A program made the position numbers and the translations under genes. Positions 8,332-18,942 of a stretch of DNA of 64,000 bases are shown one piece after another. The number at the start of each line of letters is the position of its first letter. Position 1 is the first letter of the stretch. Origin of the DNA: Pseudonocardia lacus. Lineage in GTDB: Bacteria > Actinomycetota > Actinomycetes > Mycobacteriales > Pseudonocardiaceae. The stretch lies in NCBI RefSeq assembly GCF_018531445.1, contig NZ_JAHDTH010000005.1, positions 1 to 64,000 of the forward strand, given 5' to 3'. The notes under the pieces are model-generated. The model did no database searches, was not told where the DNA came from, and worked only from the letters and a program-made list of their open reading frames with translations.

Positions 8332-9216
8332 ATGGCCGACGGATTGCATCGCGACCGCTACCCTGCGACCATGCCCTCCGAGGATGACGACCGAGCTACC
8401 GGAATCGACACGACGGTCCCGCATTCCGCCCGCATCTTCAACTATTGGATGGGCGGAAAGGACCACTACCCGGTCGACCGCGAGGCCGGCGACGCCTGGG
8501 TCGCGATCGATCCCTCGATCCTGCGGATCGTCCGCGAACAGCGCGCGTTTCTCAAGCGCACGGTGCGCTACCTGGCCGGTGAGGCCGGCATCCGCCAGTT
8601 CCTCGACGTGGGCACCGGGCTGCCGACGGCCGAGAACACCCACGAGGTCGCCCAACAGGTCGCGCCGGACGCCCGGATCGTCTACGTGGACAACGACCCG
8701 CTCATCCTCGCGCACGCCCGCGCCCTGATGACCAGCACCGACGAGGGCGCCACCCGCTACATCCACGCCGACATGCGCGATCCCGCCCCGATGCTGGCCG
8801 AGGCCAGCGAACTCCTCGACTTCGAGGAGCCGGTCGCCATCCTCTTCATGGGGGTGCTCGGACATCTCAGGAATGTGGAGGACGCTCGGGAAGTCATCCG
8901 CACGTTGATGGGCGCCGCGGCTCCCGGCAGCTACCTGCTGCTCTGCGACAGCATCCTGGTCGAGGGCGATGAGGCATCTCTCGAAGCCGCCGAGGAGTAC
9001 GGCGAGACGGGCGCCGTGCCGTACAACTACCGGCCGCGCGAGGAAATCGCGAGCTTCTTCGACGGTCTGGAGCTGGTCGACCCGGGACTCGTCTCGATCA
9101 CCCTCTGGCGCCCGGATCGCCCGGCCGGAGTCCCGCGGATCGGCCAGGCCGATCCGGAGCCCCTGGAGCAGACCGTCGGCGGTCTCGCACGCAAGCCGGA
9201 CGCCGCACCTCGCTGA
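8332..9216 (+). CDS. SAM-dependent methyltransferase, DUF574 type
   Basis: A 294-residue protein of the actinomycete DUF574 methyltransferase family. The family opening GIDTTVPHSARIFNYWMGGKDHYPVDREAGD is complete, followed by the SAM-binding motif FLDVGTGLPTAENTHEVAQ, the acidic end of strand two IVYVDNDPLIL and the late motif VAILFMGVLGH. ATG 8332 has GGGAGG 9 bp upstream; ATG 8371 is an alternative because conservation begins after it. Genomes of this group often have many copies and the methyl acceptor is unknown for nearly all. A 141-bp gap without obvious motifs separates it from the reductases. Confidence 0.88.
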   Translation: MADGLHRDRYPATMPSEDDDRATGIDTTVPHSARIFNYWMGGKDHYPVDREAGDAWVAIDPSILRIVREQRAFLKRTVRYLAGEAGIRQFLDVGTGLPTAENTHEVAQQVAPDARIVYVDNDPLILAHARALMTSTDEGATRYIHADMRDPAPMLAEASELLDFEEPVAILFMGVLGHLRNVEDAREVIRTLMGAAAPGSYLLLCDSILVEGDEASLEAAEEYGETGAVPYNYRPREEIASFFDGLELVDPGLVSITLWRPDRPAGVPRIGQADPEPLEQTVGGLARKPDAAPR

Positions 9217-9292
9217 TCGCACTCACCTGCCGCTGGATCGAGCGCAGTGAGGTGGCGGCGTCCGCGCAGCCGGCGTCGAGCAGCCCGGTCGG

Positions 9293-9763
9293 TCAGCGAC
9301 CCGGTGCCACGGTGAGTCGGATCTCGGCGACCCCGGCGAGGGCCCGGGTGAGCGCGCACCCCGCCATCGCCGATTCGGCGTGTCGGCGGAAGGCCTCCTC
9401 ATCGAGGCCCTCGACGTCGGCGCCGGCCTCCAGCTCGACGAGGTCGATGGTCGGCGTGCCGCCGACGGGCCGCAGCCGCACCCGCGCGCGGGTGCGCACC
9501 GCCCGGGGCGGCCGGCCGGCTTCGGTCAGCACGTGGGTCAGGGCCATCGCGAAGCAACTGCTGTGCGCCGCGGCGAGCAGTTCCTCGGGGTTGGTGCCAC
9601 CGGACGCGTGCCCGGTAGCGGGATCGGTAGCGGGATCGGTGAAGCGCGATCGGAAGCTGTAGTCCGCCTCCCACCGCCCGGGACCGACGCGCACGCGGCC
9701 GGTCCCCTCCTGGAGCGTGCCGGTCCACTCGGCGCTGCCTACACGTGGCGCCACCCCGGTCAC
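9293..9763 (-). CDS. OsmC family peroxiredoxin-like protein
   Basis: A 156-residue OsmC-fold protein. The family opening SAEWTGTLQEGTGRVRVG, the first redox Cys in HSSCFAMALTHVL and the second in AMAGCALTRAL are all present, so thiol-dependent reduction of organic peroxides is the likely role. GTG 9763 is chosen because it overlaps the stop of the upstream oxidoreductase as GTGA, so the two are translationally coupled. Coupling to a quinone-reductase-like enzyme fits a stress or electrophile response controlled by the MmyB regulator further upstream. Confidence 0.87.
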   Translation of the reverse strand: MTGVAPRVGSAEWTGTLQEGTGRVRVGPGRWEADYSFRSRFTDPATDPATGHASGGTNPEELLAAAHSSCFAMALTHVLTEAGRPPRAVRTRARVRLRPVGGTPTIDLVELEAGADVEGLDEEAFRRHAESAMAGCALTRALAGVAEIRLTVAPGR

Positions 9764-10779
9764 CGGCCCTCGGTCGAGGAGACGGAGATGACGACCTTGC
9801 CCACGGCCTCGCCCGCGCGGTAGTGCGCGAAGGCCTCCGGCGCCCGGTCGAAGGCGAACGTCCGGTCCACGACCGGACGCAGCCGGTGCGCGGCGACCAC
9901 CCGCACCAGCTCGGCGAGCTGGGCCGTGCTGCCGACCGCGAGCGGGCGCAGGGTGACGCCGCCGGTGAACACCGCGTACGGGTCGATCGGAGCCGCGGCC
10001 CCCAGGAAGCCGACGATGCCGACCTGGCCGCCGAAGGCCGTGGCGGCCACCGAGGCCGGTAGCGTCCCGGCCACCTCGACGACGTGATCGACGCCGCGGC
10101 CCCCGGTCAGCTCGCGGACGGCGGCGGGCCAGTCGGGCGCGGTGCGGTAGTTGACCACGGCGGACGCGCCGAGCCGGGTCAGCACGCCGGCCTTCGCGTC
10201 GTCGCCGGTCGTGGCGATCACCGTGGCCCCCATCGCCGTGGCCAACTGCACCGCCCACAGCGACACCCCGCCGGTGCCCAGCGTCAGCACGGTCTCACCG
10301 GCTCGCACCGCGCGGCCTCCCGTCAGCGCGTTCCACGCCGTCACCCCGGCGCAGGTCAGCGTCGCGGCCTCGGCGTCGGTCAGGAACTCCGGCACCTCGA
10401 CGCACGCCGCCGCGGGAAGCACCGCGTACTCGGTGAGCAGCCCGTCCAGCGACCCGCCGAGCTGATCGGCCACCGCCGGGGTGAACGGACCGTCCTGCCA
10501 GCGGGGGAACACCGCCGGCACGACGCGGCTGCCCACCGCGGATCCGCCGGTGCCCGGACCCACGTCGCGGACGACGCCGACGCCCTCGGCGAGCGGGACA
10601 CCGTCCGCGCGGACCGGGAGCACGTAGCCGCCGTCCAGGATGAGCAGGTCGCGATAGTTCAACGCGGCGGCCCGGACCGCGACCAGCACCTCCCCCGGCC
10701 CGGGTGCGGGAACCTCACCGCTGATCGTGCGCAGGCCCGCCAGGCCCGCGCCGGAACCGCTCAACCGATAGCTCTGCAT
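9760..10779 (-). CDS. Zinc-independent MDR oxidoreductase (quinone oxidoreductase-like)
   Basis: A 339-residue medium-chain reductase without catalytic zinc ligands. It shows the N-terminal half (PAPGPGEVLVAVRAAALNYRDLLILDGGY), the NADPH-binding ETVLTLGTGGVSLWAVQLATAMGATVIATT, and LTGGRGVDHVVEVAG. NAD(P)H-dependent reduction of quinones or enones is expected. ATG 10779 with GAGG 8 bp upstream is preferred over GTG 10785. It is divergent from the MmyB regulator across a perfect 48-bp palindrome and coupled to OsmC downstream. A 94-bp piece of this gene (9883-9976) reappears at 13575-13668. Confidence 0.88.
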   Translation of the reverse strand: MQSYRLSGSGAGLAGLRTISGEVPAPGPGEVLVAVRAAALNYRDLLILDGGYVLPVRADGVPLAEGVGVVRDVGPGTGGSAVGSRVVPAVFPRWQDGPFTPAVADQLGGSLDGLLTEYAVLPAAACVEVPEFLTDAEAATLTCAGVTAWNALTGGRAVRAGETVLTLGTGGVSLWAVQLATAMGATVIATTGDDAKAGVLTRLGASAVVNYRTAPDWPAAVRELTGGRGVDHVVEVAGTLPASVAATAFGGQVGIVGFLGAAAPIDPYAVFTGGVTLRPLAVGSTAQLAELVRVVAAHRLRPVVDRTFAFDRAPEAFAHYRAGEAVGKVVISVSSTEGR

Positions 10780-10810
10780 GCCCACAGCCTCGGCGCGGAC
10801 GGTGGCACGC

Positions 10811-10858
10811 GGCCATTACCTGCCGGGTGCAGTCGACTGCACCCGGCAGGTAATGGCC
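10811..10858. promoter_or_regulatory. Perfect 48-bp palindrome, operator for the divergent MDR/MmyB pair
   Basis: The 24 bp at 10811-10834 are exactly the reverse complement of 10835-10858, with no loop; the centre is GTCGAC. It sits 31 bp upstream of MDR ATG 10779 and 30 bp upstream of regulator GTG 10889, so it must cover both core promoters. MmyB-type regulators are typically divergent from one oxidoreductase, so autoregulated control of both genes is the natural reading. A loop-free perfect dyad this long is unusual; it could also extrude as a cruciform. Confidence 0.75.
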
Positions 10859-10888
10859 CTGCCGCCGCCCACCGGGCAAGCTCTTGTC

Positions 10889-11710
10889 GTGGCCACCCCC
10901 CGCGCCGTCGCCCAGCCCACCTCGGCGGGCGAGCTGCTGCGGTTCTGGCGGCAGCGGCGCCGGATGAGCCAGCTCGACCTCGCGGTGGCCGCCGAGGTGT
11001 CGACGAAGCACCTCAGCTTCGTCGAGACCGGCAAGGCCCGGCCGAGCCGGCAGCTGCTCGTGCACCTCGCCGACGCCCTGGCGGTGCCGCTGCGCGAGCG
11101 CAACCGGCTGCTGCTCGCCGGCGGGTTCGCCCCGCCGCACCGCGAACGCCCCTTCCAGGACCGGGCCATGCAGCCCCTGCGGCAGGCCCTCACCGCCCTG
11201 CTGACCGCACACGAGCCCAACCCCGCGCTCATCGTCAACGCCCACTGGGAACTCGTCGCCGCGAACACCGCGGCCGACCTGCTGTTCGACGGCGTGCACC
11301 CCGACCTGCTCACCCCACCGGTCAACCTGCTGCGCCTGTTCACCCACCCCGACGGCCTCCCCCGCATCTCCACCGCCACCCCGGTCTGCAGCCGCCCGCT
11401 GATCGACCGGCTGCGCCGCCAGGCCCACGAGGAGACCGACGACGCCCTGCTCGACCTCGTGACCGAAGCCGAGCAGCACCTCATCGCCGCCGAACGCACG
11501 GGGCGGGAACCGGCATGGACCGGGGACGGCGTCATGGCCACCTTCGAGCTCACCACCCGCCTCGGCCCGGTCCGGTTGTTCACCGTCATCGCCACCCTGG
11601 GCGCTCCCCTCGACGTCACCGCCGCCGATCTGGCCGTCGAGACGTTCCTGCCCGCCGACCCGCAGAGCGGCACCCGACTGCGCGCCCTGGCCGCCGACCG
11701 CGAGCGGTGA
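10889..11710 (+). CDS. XRE-type transcriptional regulator of the MmyB family
   Basis: A 273-residue regulator. The helix-turn-helix is near residues 12-65 (ELLRFWRQRRRMSQLDLAVAAEVSTKHLSFVETGKARPS) and is followed by the ligand-binding domain typical of MmyB-like proteins (PNPALIVNAHWELVAANTAADLLF ... NLLRLFTHPDGL ... ADPQSGTRLRAL). The family is known from actinomycetes and is usually paired head-to-head with an oxidoreductase. The frame is open from 10778, but earlier starts lie inside or before the palindrome; GTG 10889 gives VATPRAVAQPTSAGEL, close to the usual family start, though its ribosome site is weak. Confidence 0.85.
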   Translation: MATPRAVAQPTSAGELLRFWRQRRRMSQLDLAVAAEVSTKHLSFVETGKARPSRQLLVHLADALAVPLRERNRLLLAGGFAPPHRERPFQDRAMQPLRQALTALLTAHEPNPALIVNAHWELVAANTAADLLFDGVHPDLLTPPVNLLRLFTHPDGLPRISTATPVCSRPLIDRLRRQAHEETDDALLDLVTEAEQHLIAAERTGREPAWTGDGVMATFELTTRLGPVRLFTVIATLGAPLDVTAADLAVETFLPADPQSGTRLRALAADRER

Positions 11711-11746
11711 CGCCGACACCGGCCGGCAACTCACCGCGGCCGGGCT

Positions 11747-12426
<680 letters not shown>

Positions 12427-12774
12427 GCCGCGGCGTGGCGGTGCTGGCGTCCGCGCAGGGTCAGGGGTGTTCTCGCAGCCCGCCGGCGCGCTGCGAGAAC
12501 ACGCCCAGGGCTGCGAGATCTGTCCAGGACTTCGAGGGCGGGCGGCGGTGCCGTGGCACCGCCGCCGCCGTGCGGTGCTCGCCTCGGTGAACCAGATCAG
12601 GTTGTGGTCCTTGTCGGCAGTTCCTGTTGCCTGCCCGTCTCCTCTGATGACACGTGCGACCACCTCGTCGTCGGTACCGTCGATCCGGACCCGTGGCGGG
12701 TAACCCCGCCAGCCACCGCCAAGCCACCGGCACCGCGCCGATCGGGTCGGGTTGTGCGGGGTCTCGGCCGAGAA
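12427..12774. other. Non-coding gap between convergent genes, with a strong hairpin
   Basis: These 348 bp hold no gene that I recognise in either strand. The only clear structure is the hairpin listed at 12467-12502. The remainder (12540-12774) has short open frames without family resemblance. Confidence 0.5.
12467..12502. terminator. Long hairpin containing the shared palindromic repeat (copy B), likely terminator
   Basis: GTGTTCTCGCAGC (12467-12479) and its exact reverse complement (12490-12502) enclose the loop CCGCCGGCGC, identical to the loop at 3965-3974. It stands 40 bp after the haloperoxidase remnant and faces the GNAT gene tail-to-tail, so it could end transcription in both directions. 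Confidence 0.6.
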
Positions 12775-13389
12775 CTAGGAGACCGAGCGGCGCCACATCG
12801 GCCAGATCGGCGGTCCGCCGGGGACCGAGATCGGCGCCTGTGCCACGAATCCGTGCCGCTCGTAGAGGGCCTTGCTGCGAGCGCTGGTCGCCTCCAGGTA
12901 GGCCGGCTCACCAGCGGGATCCGCGCGGTCGAACACCGGTCCCATGAGCGCGCTGCCGATCCCACGACCCTGAGCCTGCGGCGTGACTCCGAGGAACCAC
13001 AGGTACTCGTGAGGATCGGCGGGGTGGTGCTCGTCGAGCAGCGCAACCACCTCGAGCATCCGCTCGCCGTCCCGGCCGGCGACCTCGACCAGCGCCGCAC
13101 CGAACCCGGCCGCTTCGTCCTCGGGCACGGCGGGCTGACCCGACGGCACCCACAGCGCGGCGCCCAGGACGGGCCGACCGGTCGTCCAGGTGTCGTCGTG
13201 GTGGGCCAGCGCATCGACGGTGAGCGCGAAGAACCGCGGCAGCACGGCTGCCCTGCGAGCCGGGTCGGGCAGTACCCACTCGAACACGGGGTCCGCGTGG
13301 AAGGCCGCAGCCAACACTGCGGCGATGGCGGACCGGTCCTGCACGGCGGCGCGCCGAACCTCGGACCGGACGGGCTGGACAGCGGTCAT
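12775..13389 (-). CDS. GNAT family N-acetyltransferase
   Basis: A 204-residue acetyltransferase. The acetyl-CoA binding core LWFLGVTPQAQGRGIGSALM has the Q/RxxGxG/A loop; after it come EPAYLEATSARSKALYERHGFVAQAPI, the usual final strand and Tyr. ATG 13389 is preceded by GGGAGGT at good distance, which settles the start; the open frame reaches 13527. The acceptor amine is unknown. The gene sits inside a region bounded by duplicated fragments, so it may have arrived with a local rearrangement. Confidence 0.87.
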   Translation of the reverse strand: MTAVQPVRSEVRRAAVQDRSAIAAVLAAAFHADPVFEWVLPDPARRAAVLPRFFALTVDALAHHDDTWTTGRPVLGAALWVPSGQPAVPEDEAAGFGAALVEVAGRDGERMLEVVALLDEHHPADPHEYLWFLGVTPQAQGRGIGSALMGPVFDRADPAGEPAYLEATSARSKALYERHGFVAQAPISVPGGPPIWPMWRRSVS

Positions 13390-13574
13390 GATTACCTCCC
13401 GGGACAGGTGCGCGGCTTTCGCGCAACCGCGACCATGCGCACCGCCGCTGTCACAGCCGTGCCGGTTCGCTGTCAGCCGCCTGTCGCCTCGTTCCACGGA
13501 GCCACGTCGCTCAGCCGACGGCGGCACCGGTGGCGGCGGAGATGCCCCCGGAGCAGGAACCTCTCACGGCACAA

Positions 13575-13668
13575 CCGGTGCGCGGCGACCACCCGCACCA
13601 GTTCGGTGAGCTGGGCCGTGTCGCCGACCGCGAGCGGGCGCAGGGTGACGCCGCCGGTGAACACCGCG
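13575..13668 (-). pseudogene. 94-bp fragment of the MDR oxidoreductase gene
   Basis: Aligns with 9883-9976 at about 96% identity and would encode FTGGVTLRPLAVGDTAQLTELVRVVAAHRL, the matching piece of the MDR protein, on the minus strand. No start, stop or remaining gene is present, so it is a scrap left by duplication or recombination. Confidence 0.8.
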
Positions 13669-13718
13669 CGCTGGTGCAGGATCGCCGTCGATGGGGGCAC
13701 GCGCCCACCCGCCCCGCC

Positions 13719-13922
13719 ACAAAGGTGGATAGGTGACCGCCATCGGTGAATAGGCCCAGATGGCGGCCGGTCGGAGAATCGCCTCGGGCGCCCGCGCAAG
13801 GCCCGGCGACAGGCATTCAGATGCGCCTGGGGTTCGCGGTGCCGCAGAATCGGATCCGTTGCGGAGCGCCGATCCGGGCCGTGTTCCAGTTCCCCGAAAC
13901 ACCACCGTGCTCGGTTCCGCAT
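13719..13922. repeat. 204-bp direct repeat, copy 2
   Basis: Second copy of 11747-11950. It ends 38 bp before the alcohol dehydrogenase start. The high identity shows that the duplication is recent relative to the MDR fragment beside it. Confidence 0.8.
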
Positions 13923-13960
13923 GCCCACATGCACGTGCCGCCGGGAAGAGGAGTCCGACC

Positions 13961-14980
13961 ATGACCGCGCAGATGAAGTCCGTTGTCGTCGACCAGGCGA
14001 AGGGGCGGTGGGAACTGCAGGACCGGCCGGTGCCGCAGGTCGGGCCGGACGACGTGCTGGTGCGGGTCCACGCCTGTGCGATCTGCGGGACCGACCTGTG
14101 GCTCTCCGACGGGGTGCTGTCGTTCCGCGAGTTCCCCATCGTCCCCGGTCACGAGGCCGCCGGTGAGGTCGTCGCCGTCGGCGAGGGCGTGACGAGGCGC
14201 AAGGTCGGCGACCGCGTCGGGGTGTTCATGACGCAGAAGATGTGCGGGGTCTGCGACTTCTGCCACGAGGAGCACCCGAACAGCTTCGTGACCGCCGCGA
14301 ACTGCGCCAACCCCACGCTGACCGGGGTCACCGTCGACGGCGGGCACGCCGAGTACGTCGCGGTCGACGCCGGCGGGACGGTGCTGCTGCCCGACGCGGT
14401 GTCCTACGAGCAGGCCGCGCCCATCATCTGCGCCGGCTACACCGTGTGGGCGGGCCTGCGCCGGGCCGAGCCCAAGCCGGGCGCGCGGGTGGCGGTCTCG
14501 GGCATCGGCGGGCTGGGCCACCTGGCCGTCCAGTACGCCAAGGCCGCGGGCTTCCACGTCACCGCGCTGACCCACAGCCCCGACAAGAAGGACATCGCCC
14601 TGGAACTCGGTGCGGACGAGGTCGTGTCCGACGGTGCGTCGCTGCGCGCGGCCGGCGGGGCCGACGTGCTGCTGCACACCAACAGCTCGCACGCCGCCGT
14701 CGCCGACGCGATGAACGGCCTCAAGCCGTGGGGGAAGGTCGTGCTGATGGGCATCGGCACCGACGAGCTCGCGCTCCCGGCGCTCGCCCTGACCTCGAAC
14801 AGCTACCAGGTCATCGGCTCGGCCCACAACACCATCGAGCACCTCGTCGAGGCCCTCGACTTCGTGGCCAGGGGCGAGGTCCGGACGCTGGTCGAGACCT
14901 TCCCCAAGGAGCGGGCCGAGGAGGCGCACGCCAGTGCCGCCGCCGGCGAGGTGCGCTTCAAGGCCGTCATCACCTACTGA
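13961..14980 (+). CDS. Zinc-dependent alcohol dehydrogenase
   Basis: A 339-residue medium-chain alcohol dehydrogenase. Catalytic zinc ligands are Cys42 (CAICGTD), His64 with Glu65 (PGHEAAGEV) and Cys157 (IICAGYTVW). The nucleotide-binding loop is SGIGGLGHLAVQYAKAAG. The structural-zinc lobe is partly altered: Cys95, Cys98 and Cys101 are present, but the fourth Cys expected near 109 is Phe, with Cys115 a few residues later. ATG 13961 has AGAGGAG 7 bp upstream. It oxidises an alcohol or reduces an aldehyde with NAD(P)(H). It ends 3 bp from the convergent LysR gene. Confidence 0.9.
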   Translation: MTAQMKSVVVDQAKGRWELQDRPVPQVGPDDVLVRVHACAICGTDLWLSDGVLSFREFPIVPGHEAAGEVVAVGEGVTRRKVGDRVGVFMTQKMCGVCDFCHEEHPNSFVTAANCANPTLTGVTVDGGHAEYVAVDAGGTVLLPDAVSYEQAAPIICAGYTVWAGLRRAEPKPGARVAVSGIGGLGHLAVQYAKAAGFHVTALTHSPDKKDIALELGADEVVSDGASLRAAGGADVLLHTNSSHAAVADAMNGLKPWGKVVLMGIGTDELALPALALTSNSYQVIGSAHNTIEHLVEALDFVARGEVRTLVETFPKERAEEAHASAAAGEVRFKAVITY

Positions 14981-14983
14981 CGC

Positions 14984-15901
14984 TCAGCCCGTCCGCACCG
15001 GGCGCGGTCGGCTCGCGGCCCAGAGGCGGAAGCTCTCCGCCGCCGGTGTCGGGCGCCGGCGCGAGGAGACGATCAGGCCGATCGTCCGGTAGCGCGTCGG
15101 TGCGATCGGGATCTCGATCGAGCCGGCGACCGGGCCGCCCTGGCGCTGCGGCAGGACCCCCAACCCGACCCCGGCGGCGACCAGGCCGCGCACGGTCTCC
15201 ACCTCCTCGGTCTCGAAGCCGTAGCGCGGCCTGATCCCGGCGGCGCGGAACATCTCGTCGACCGGGCGGCGCAACGCGATCCCGGCGCTGAGCCCGACGA
15301 AGGTCTCGTCCCGGACGTCGCGCAGGTGCACCATCGGTCGCCGGGCCAGCCGGTGCTCGACCGGGGCCACCAGCACGAACGGCTCCCGGAACAGCTCGAG
15401 GGCCTCGACGTCGGCGTCCGTGGGGCGCAGCGCGCTCAGCGCGATGTCGATCGTGCCGGCGTGCAGCTTCTCGATCAGCTCCTCGTGCCCGGCCTGGACC
15501 AGCGAGAACCGGACCCGGGGGCGGACCGCGCGGTACCCGCGCAGCAGTTCGGGCGCCCGGGTGGAGCCCTGCGTGCGCAGGAAGCCGAACACGATCTGGC
15601 CGCGCCCGGGGTCGGCGGCCTCGATCGCGCGGGCCACGCCCATCGCCAGTTCGCGGTGGACCGCGCCGGCGGCCTCGGCCAGCGCGTGGCCGGCCGGGGT
15701 GAGCTCGACGCGGCGCCCGACCCGTTCGGTCAGCGCCACCCCGACCGACTTGTTGAGTGCGTCGAGCCAGCGCGTCGCGGTGGGCTGGGGCACCCCGACC
15801 GACTCCGCGGCCGCGCTCAGGTGGCCGTGCTCGGTCATCGCGTGCAGCAGGGCGAGTCGGGGGATCAGTTCCGCGGCGATCGACACGGACGCGGGCAGCA
15901 C
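14984..15901 (-). CDS. LysR-type transcriptional regulator
   Basis: A 305-residue LysR regulator: N-terminal winged helix (LALLHAMTEHGHLSAAAESVGVPQPTATRWLDALNKSVGVALTER, residues 15-60) and a two-lobed effector domain (GQIVFGFLRTQGSTRAPELLRGYRAVRP, AGTIDIALSALRP, GLVAAGVGLGVLPQ). It starts at GTG 15901 and is divergent from the aldehyde dehydrogenase operon, the usual arrangement for a LysR activator of an adjacent catabolic operon. The inducer is likely a substrate or intermediate of that operon. Confidence 0.88.
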   Translation of the reverse strand: MLPASVSIAAELIPRLALLHAMTEHGHLSAAAESVGVPQPTATRWLDALNKSVGVALTERVGRRVELTPAGHALAEAAGAVHRELAMGVARAIEAADPGRGQIVFGFLRTQGSTRAPELLRGYRAVRPRVRFSLVQAGHEELIEKLHAGTIDIALSALRPTDADVEALELFREPFVLVAPVEHRLARRPMVHLRDVRDETFVGLSAGIALRRPVDEMFRAAGIRPRYGFETEEVETVRGLVAAGVGLGVLPQRQGGPVAGSIEIPIAPTRYRTIGLIVSSRRRPTPAAESFRLWAASRPRPVRTG

Positions 15902-15950
15902 GGCGGCATCCTACGCCGGGCCCGTTCCGGAATTGACCACCCGACTCCCG

Positions 15951-15964
15951 TTCGTGAATACGAA
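15951..15964. promoter_or_regulatory. Candidate LysR box
   Basis: TTCGT-GAAT-ACGAA is a perfect 5-bp dyad within an AT-richer patch, 50 bp upstream of the LysR start and 47 bp before the aldehyde dehydrogenase ATG. It fits the T-N11-A pattern of LysR-type sites. Confidence 0.45.
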
Positions 15965-16010
15965 TGATTCCCACGTCCAAGCCGGACACCGGAAGTGAGG
16001 TTTCGACACG

Positions 16011-17491
16011 ATGACCACCACCATTCCCGCCACCGCAACCGCGGCCGCGGTGCTCGACCGGGTCGAGAAGGGTCTGTTCGTCGGCGGCCGGTTCCGCGAG
16101 GCGACCGGCGGGCGCACGTTCGCCGTGGAGGACCCGGCGACCGGCACCCCGCTCGGCGAGGTCGCCGACGGCACCGCCGAGGACGCCCTGGACGCCCTCG
16201 CCGCGGCGTCGGCGGCGCAGGGCGCGTGGGCGGCGACGCCGCCGCGCGAGCGGGGCGAGGTCCTGCGCCGCGCCTACGAGATCCTGGTGGCGCGCACCGA
16301 GGAGATCGCGCTGCTGATCACCCTGGAGATGGGCAAGTCGCTGGCCGAGTCGCGGGCCGAGGTGGCCTACGGCGCGGAGTTCCTCCGCTGGTTCGCCGAG
16401 GAGGCCGTGCGCATCCGCGGCGACTGGACCGCCGACCCCGCCGGCTCCGGGCGGATCCTGCTGATGCGCCAGCCGGTGGGGCCGAGCCTGCTGATCACGC
16501 CGTGGAACGTGCCGCTGGCCATGCCCGCCCGCAAGATCGGGCCGGCGGTCGCGGCCGGCTGCACGATGATCCTCAAGCCGGCCGAGCAGACCCCGCTCAC
16601 GGCGCTGGCGCTGGCCTCGGTGCTGGCCGAGGCGGGCCTGCCCGACGGCGTGCTCAACGTGGTGACCACCTCCTCGCCCGCGGCGGTCGCCGAGCCGCTG
16701 ATCCACGACGGCCGGCTGCGCAAGCTGTCGTTCACCGGCTCGACCGAGGTCGGCCGCATGCTGATCGCCGGCTCCGCCGACCAGGTGCTGCGCACGTCGA
16801 TGGAGCTGGGCGGCAACGCGCCGTTCATCGTGTGCGCGGACGCCGACGTCGAGGCGGCGGTGGAGGGCGCGGTGGTCGCCAAGATGCGCAACGTCGGCGA
16901 GGCGTGCATCGCGGCCAACCGGTTCCACGTGCACGCCGACGTGGCCGAGGAGTTCACCGCGGGGCTCACCGCGCGGATGGGCGCGCTCGTGGTCGGCCCC
17001 GGGATCGACGACGGCGTCGACGTCGGTCCGCTCATCGATGCCGTCCAGCGTGACAAGGTCGCCGCGCTCGTCGAGGACGCCGTCGACCGCGGCGCCCGCG
17101 TCCGCACCGGCGGAGCGGTGCCGCCGGGACCGGGCTACTTCTACCCGCCCACCGTGTTGACCGACGTCCCGGCCTCCGCGCGCATGGCCCGCGAGGAGAT
17201 CTTCGGCCCGGTCGCGCCGATCTCCACGTTCACCGACGAGCAGGAGGTGCTGCGCCGGGCCAACGACACCGACTCCGGGCTGGTGAGCTACGTCTACACC
17301 CGCGACATCGGCCGGGCGGTCCGGCTGGCGGAGGGCCTGGAGACCGGCATGGTCGGGCTCAACCGCGGCTTCGTGTCCAACCCGGCCGCCCCGTTCGGCG
17401 GGATGAAGCGCTCGGGTCTGGGCCGGGAGGGCGGCAGCGCCGGCATCGAGGAGTACCTCGAGGTCAAGTACGTCGCCGTGGACATCGACCG

Positions 17492-17495
<4 letters not shown>
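16011..17495 (+). CDS. NAD(P)+-dependent aldehyde dehydrogenase (semialdehyde dehydrogenase-like)
   Basis: A 494-residue aldehyde dehydrogenase with all key parts: PWNVPLAMPARKIGPAVAAGC (Asn168 region), LKPAEQTP, FTGSTEVGR, the general base in MELGGNAPF (Glu265) and the nucleophile Cys299 in NVGEACIAANRF. Sequence style is closest to succinate-semialdehyde or related dehydrogenases. It is the first gene of a plus-strand operon and its stop overlaps the lyase start as GTGA. Oxidation of an aldehyde to an acid would feed the next enzymes; the exact aldehyde is not known. Confidence 0.9.
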
Positions 17496-18919
<1,424 letters not shown>

Positions 18920-18942
18920 GACCGAGCCAGCAGGGAGCTGCC

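Larger units (their letters stand above)
13390..13960. other. Mosaic non-coding stretch made of duplicated fragments
   Basis: These 571 bp have no intact gene. 13575-13668 copy part of the MDR gene and 13719-13922 copy the 204-bp repeat. The joint after the second repeat reads GCATGCCCACA, the same 11 bp found over the MDR start codon at 10776-10786. The last 38 bp are the leader of the alcohol dehydrogenase. Confidence 0.7.
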
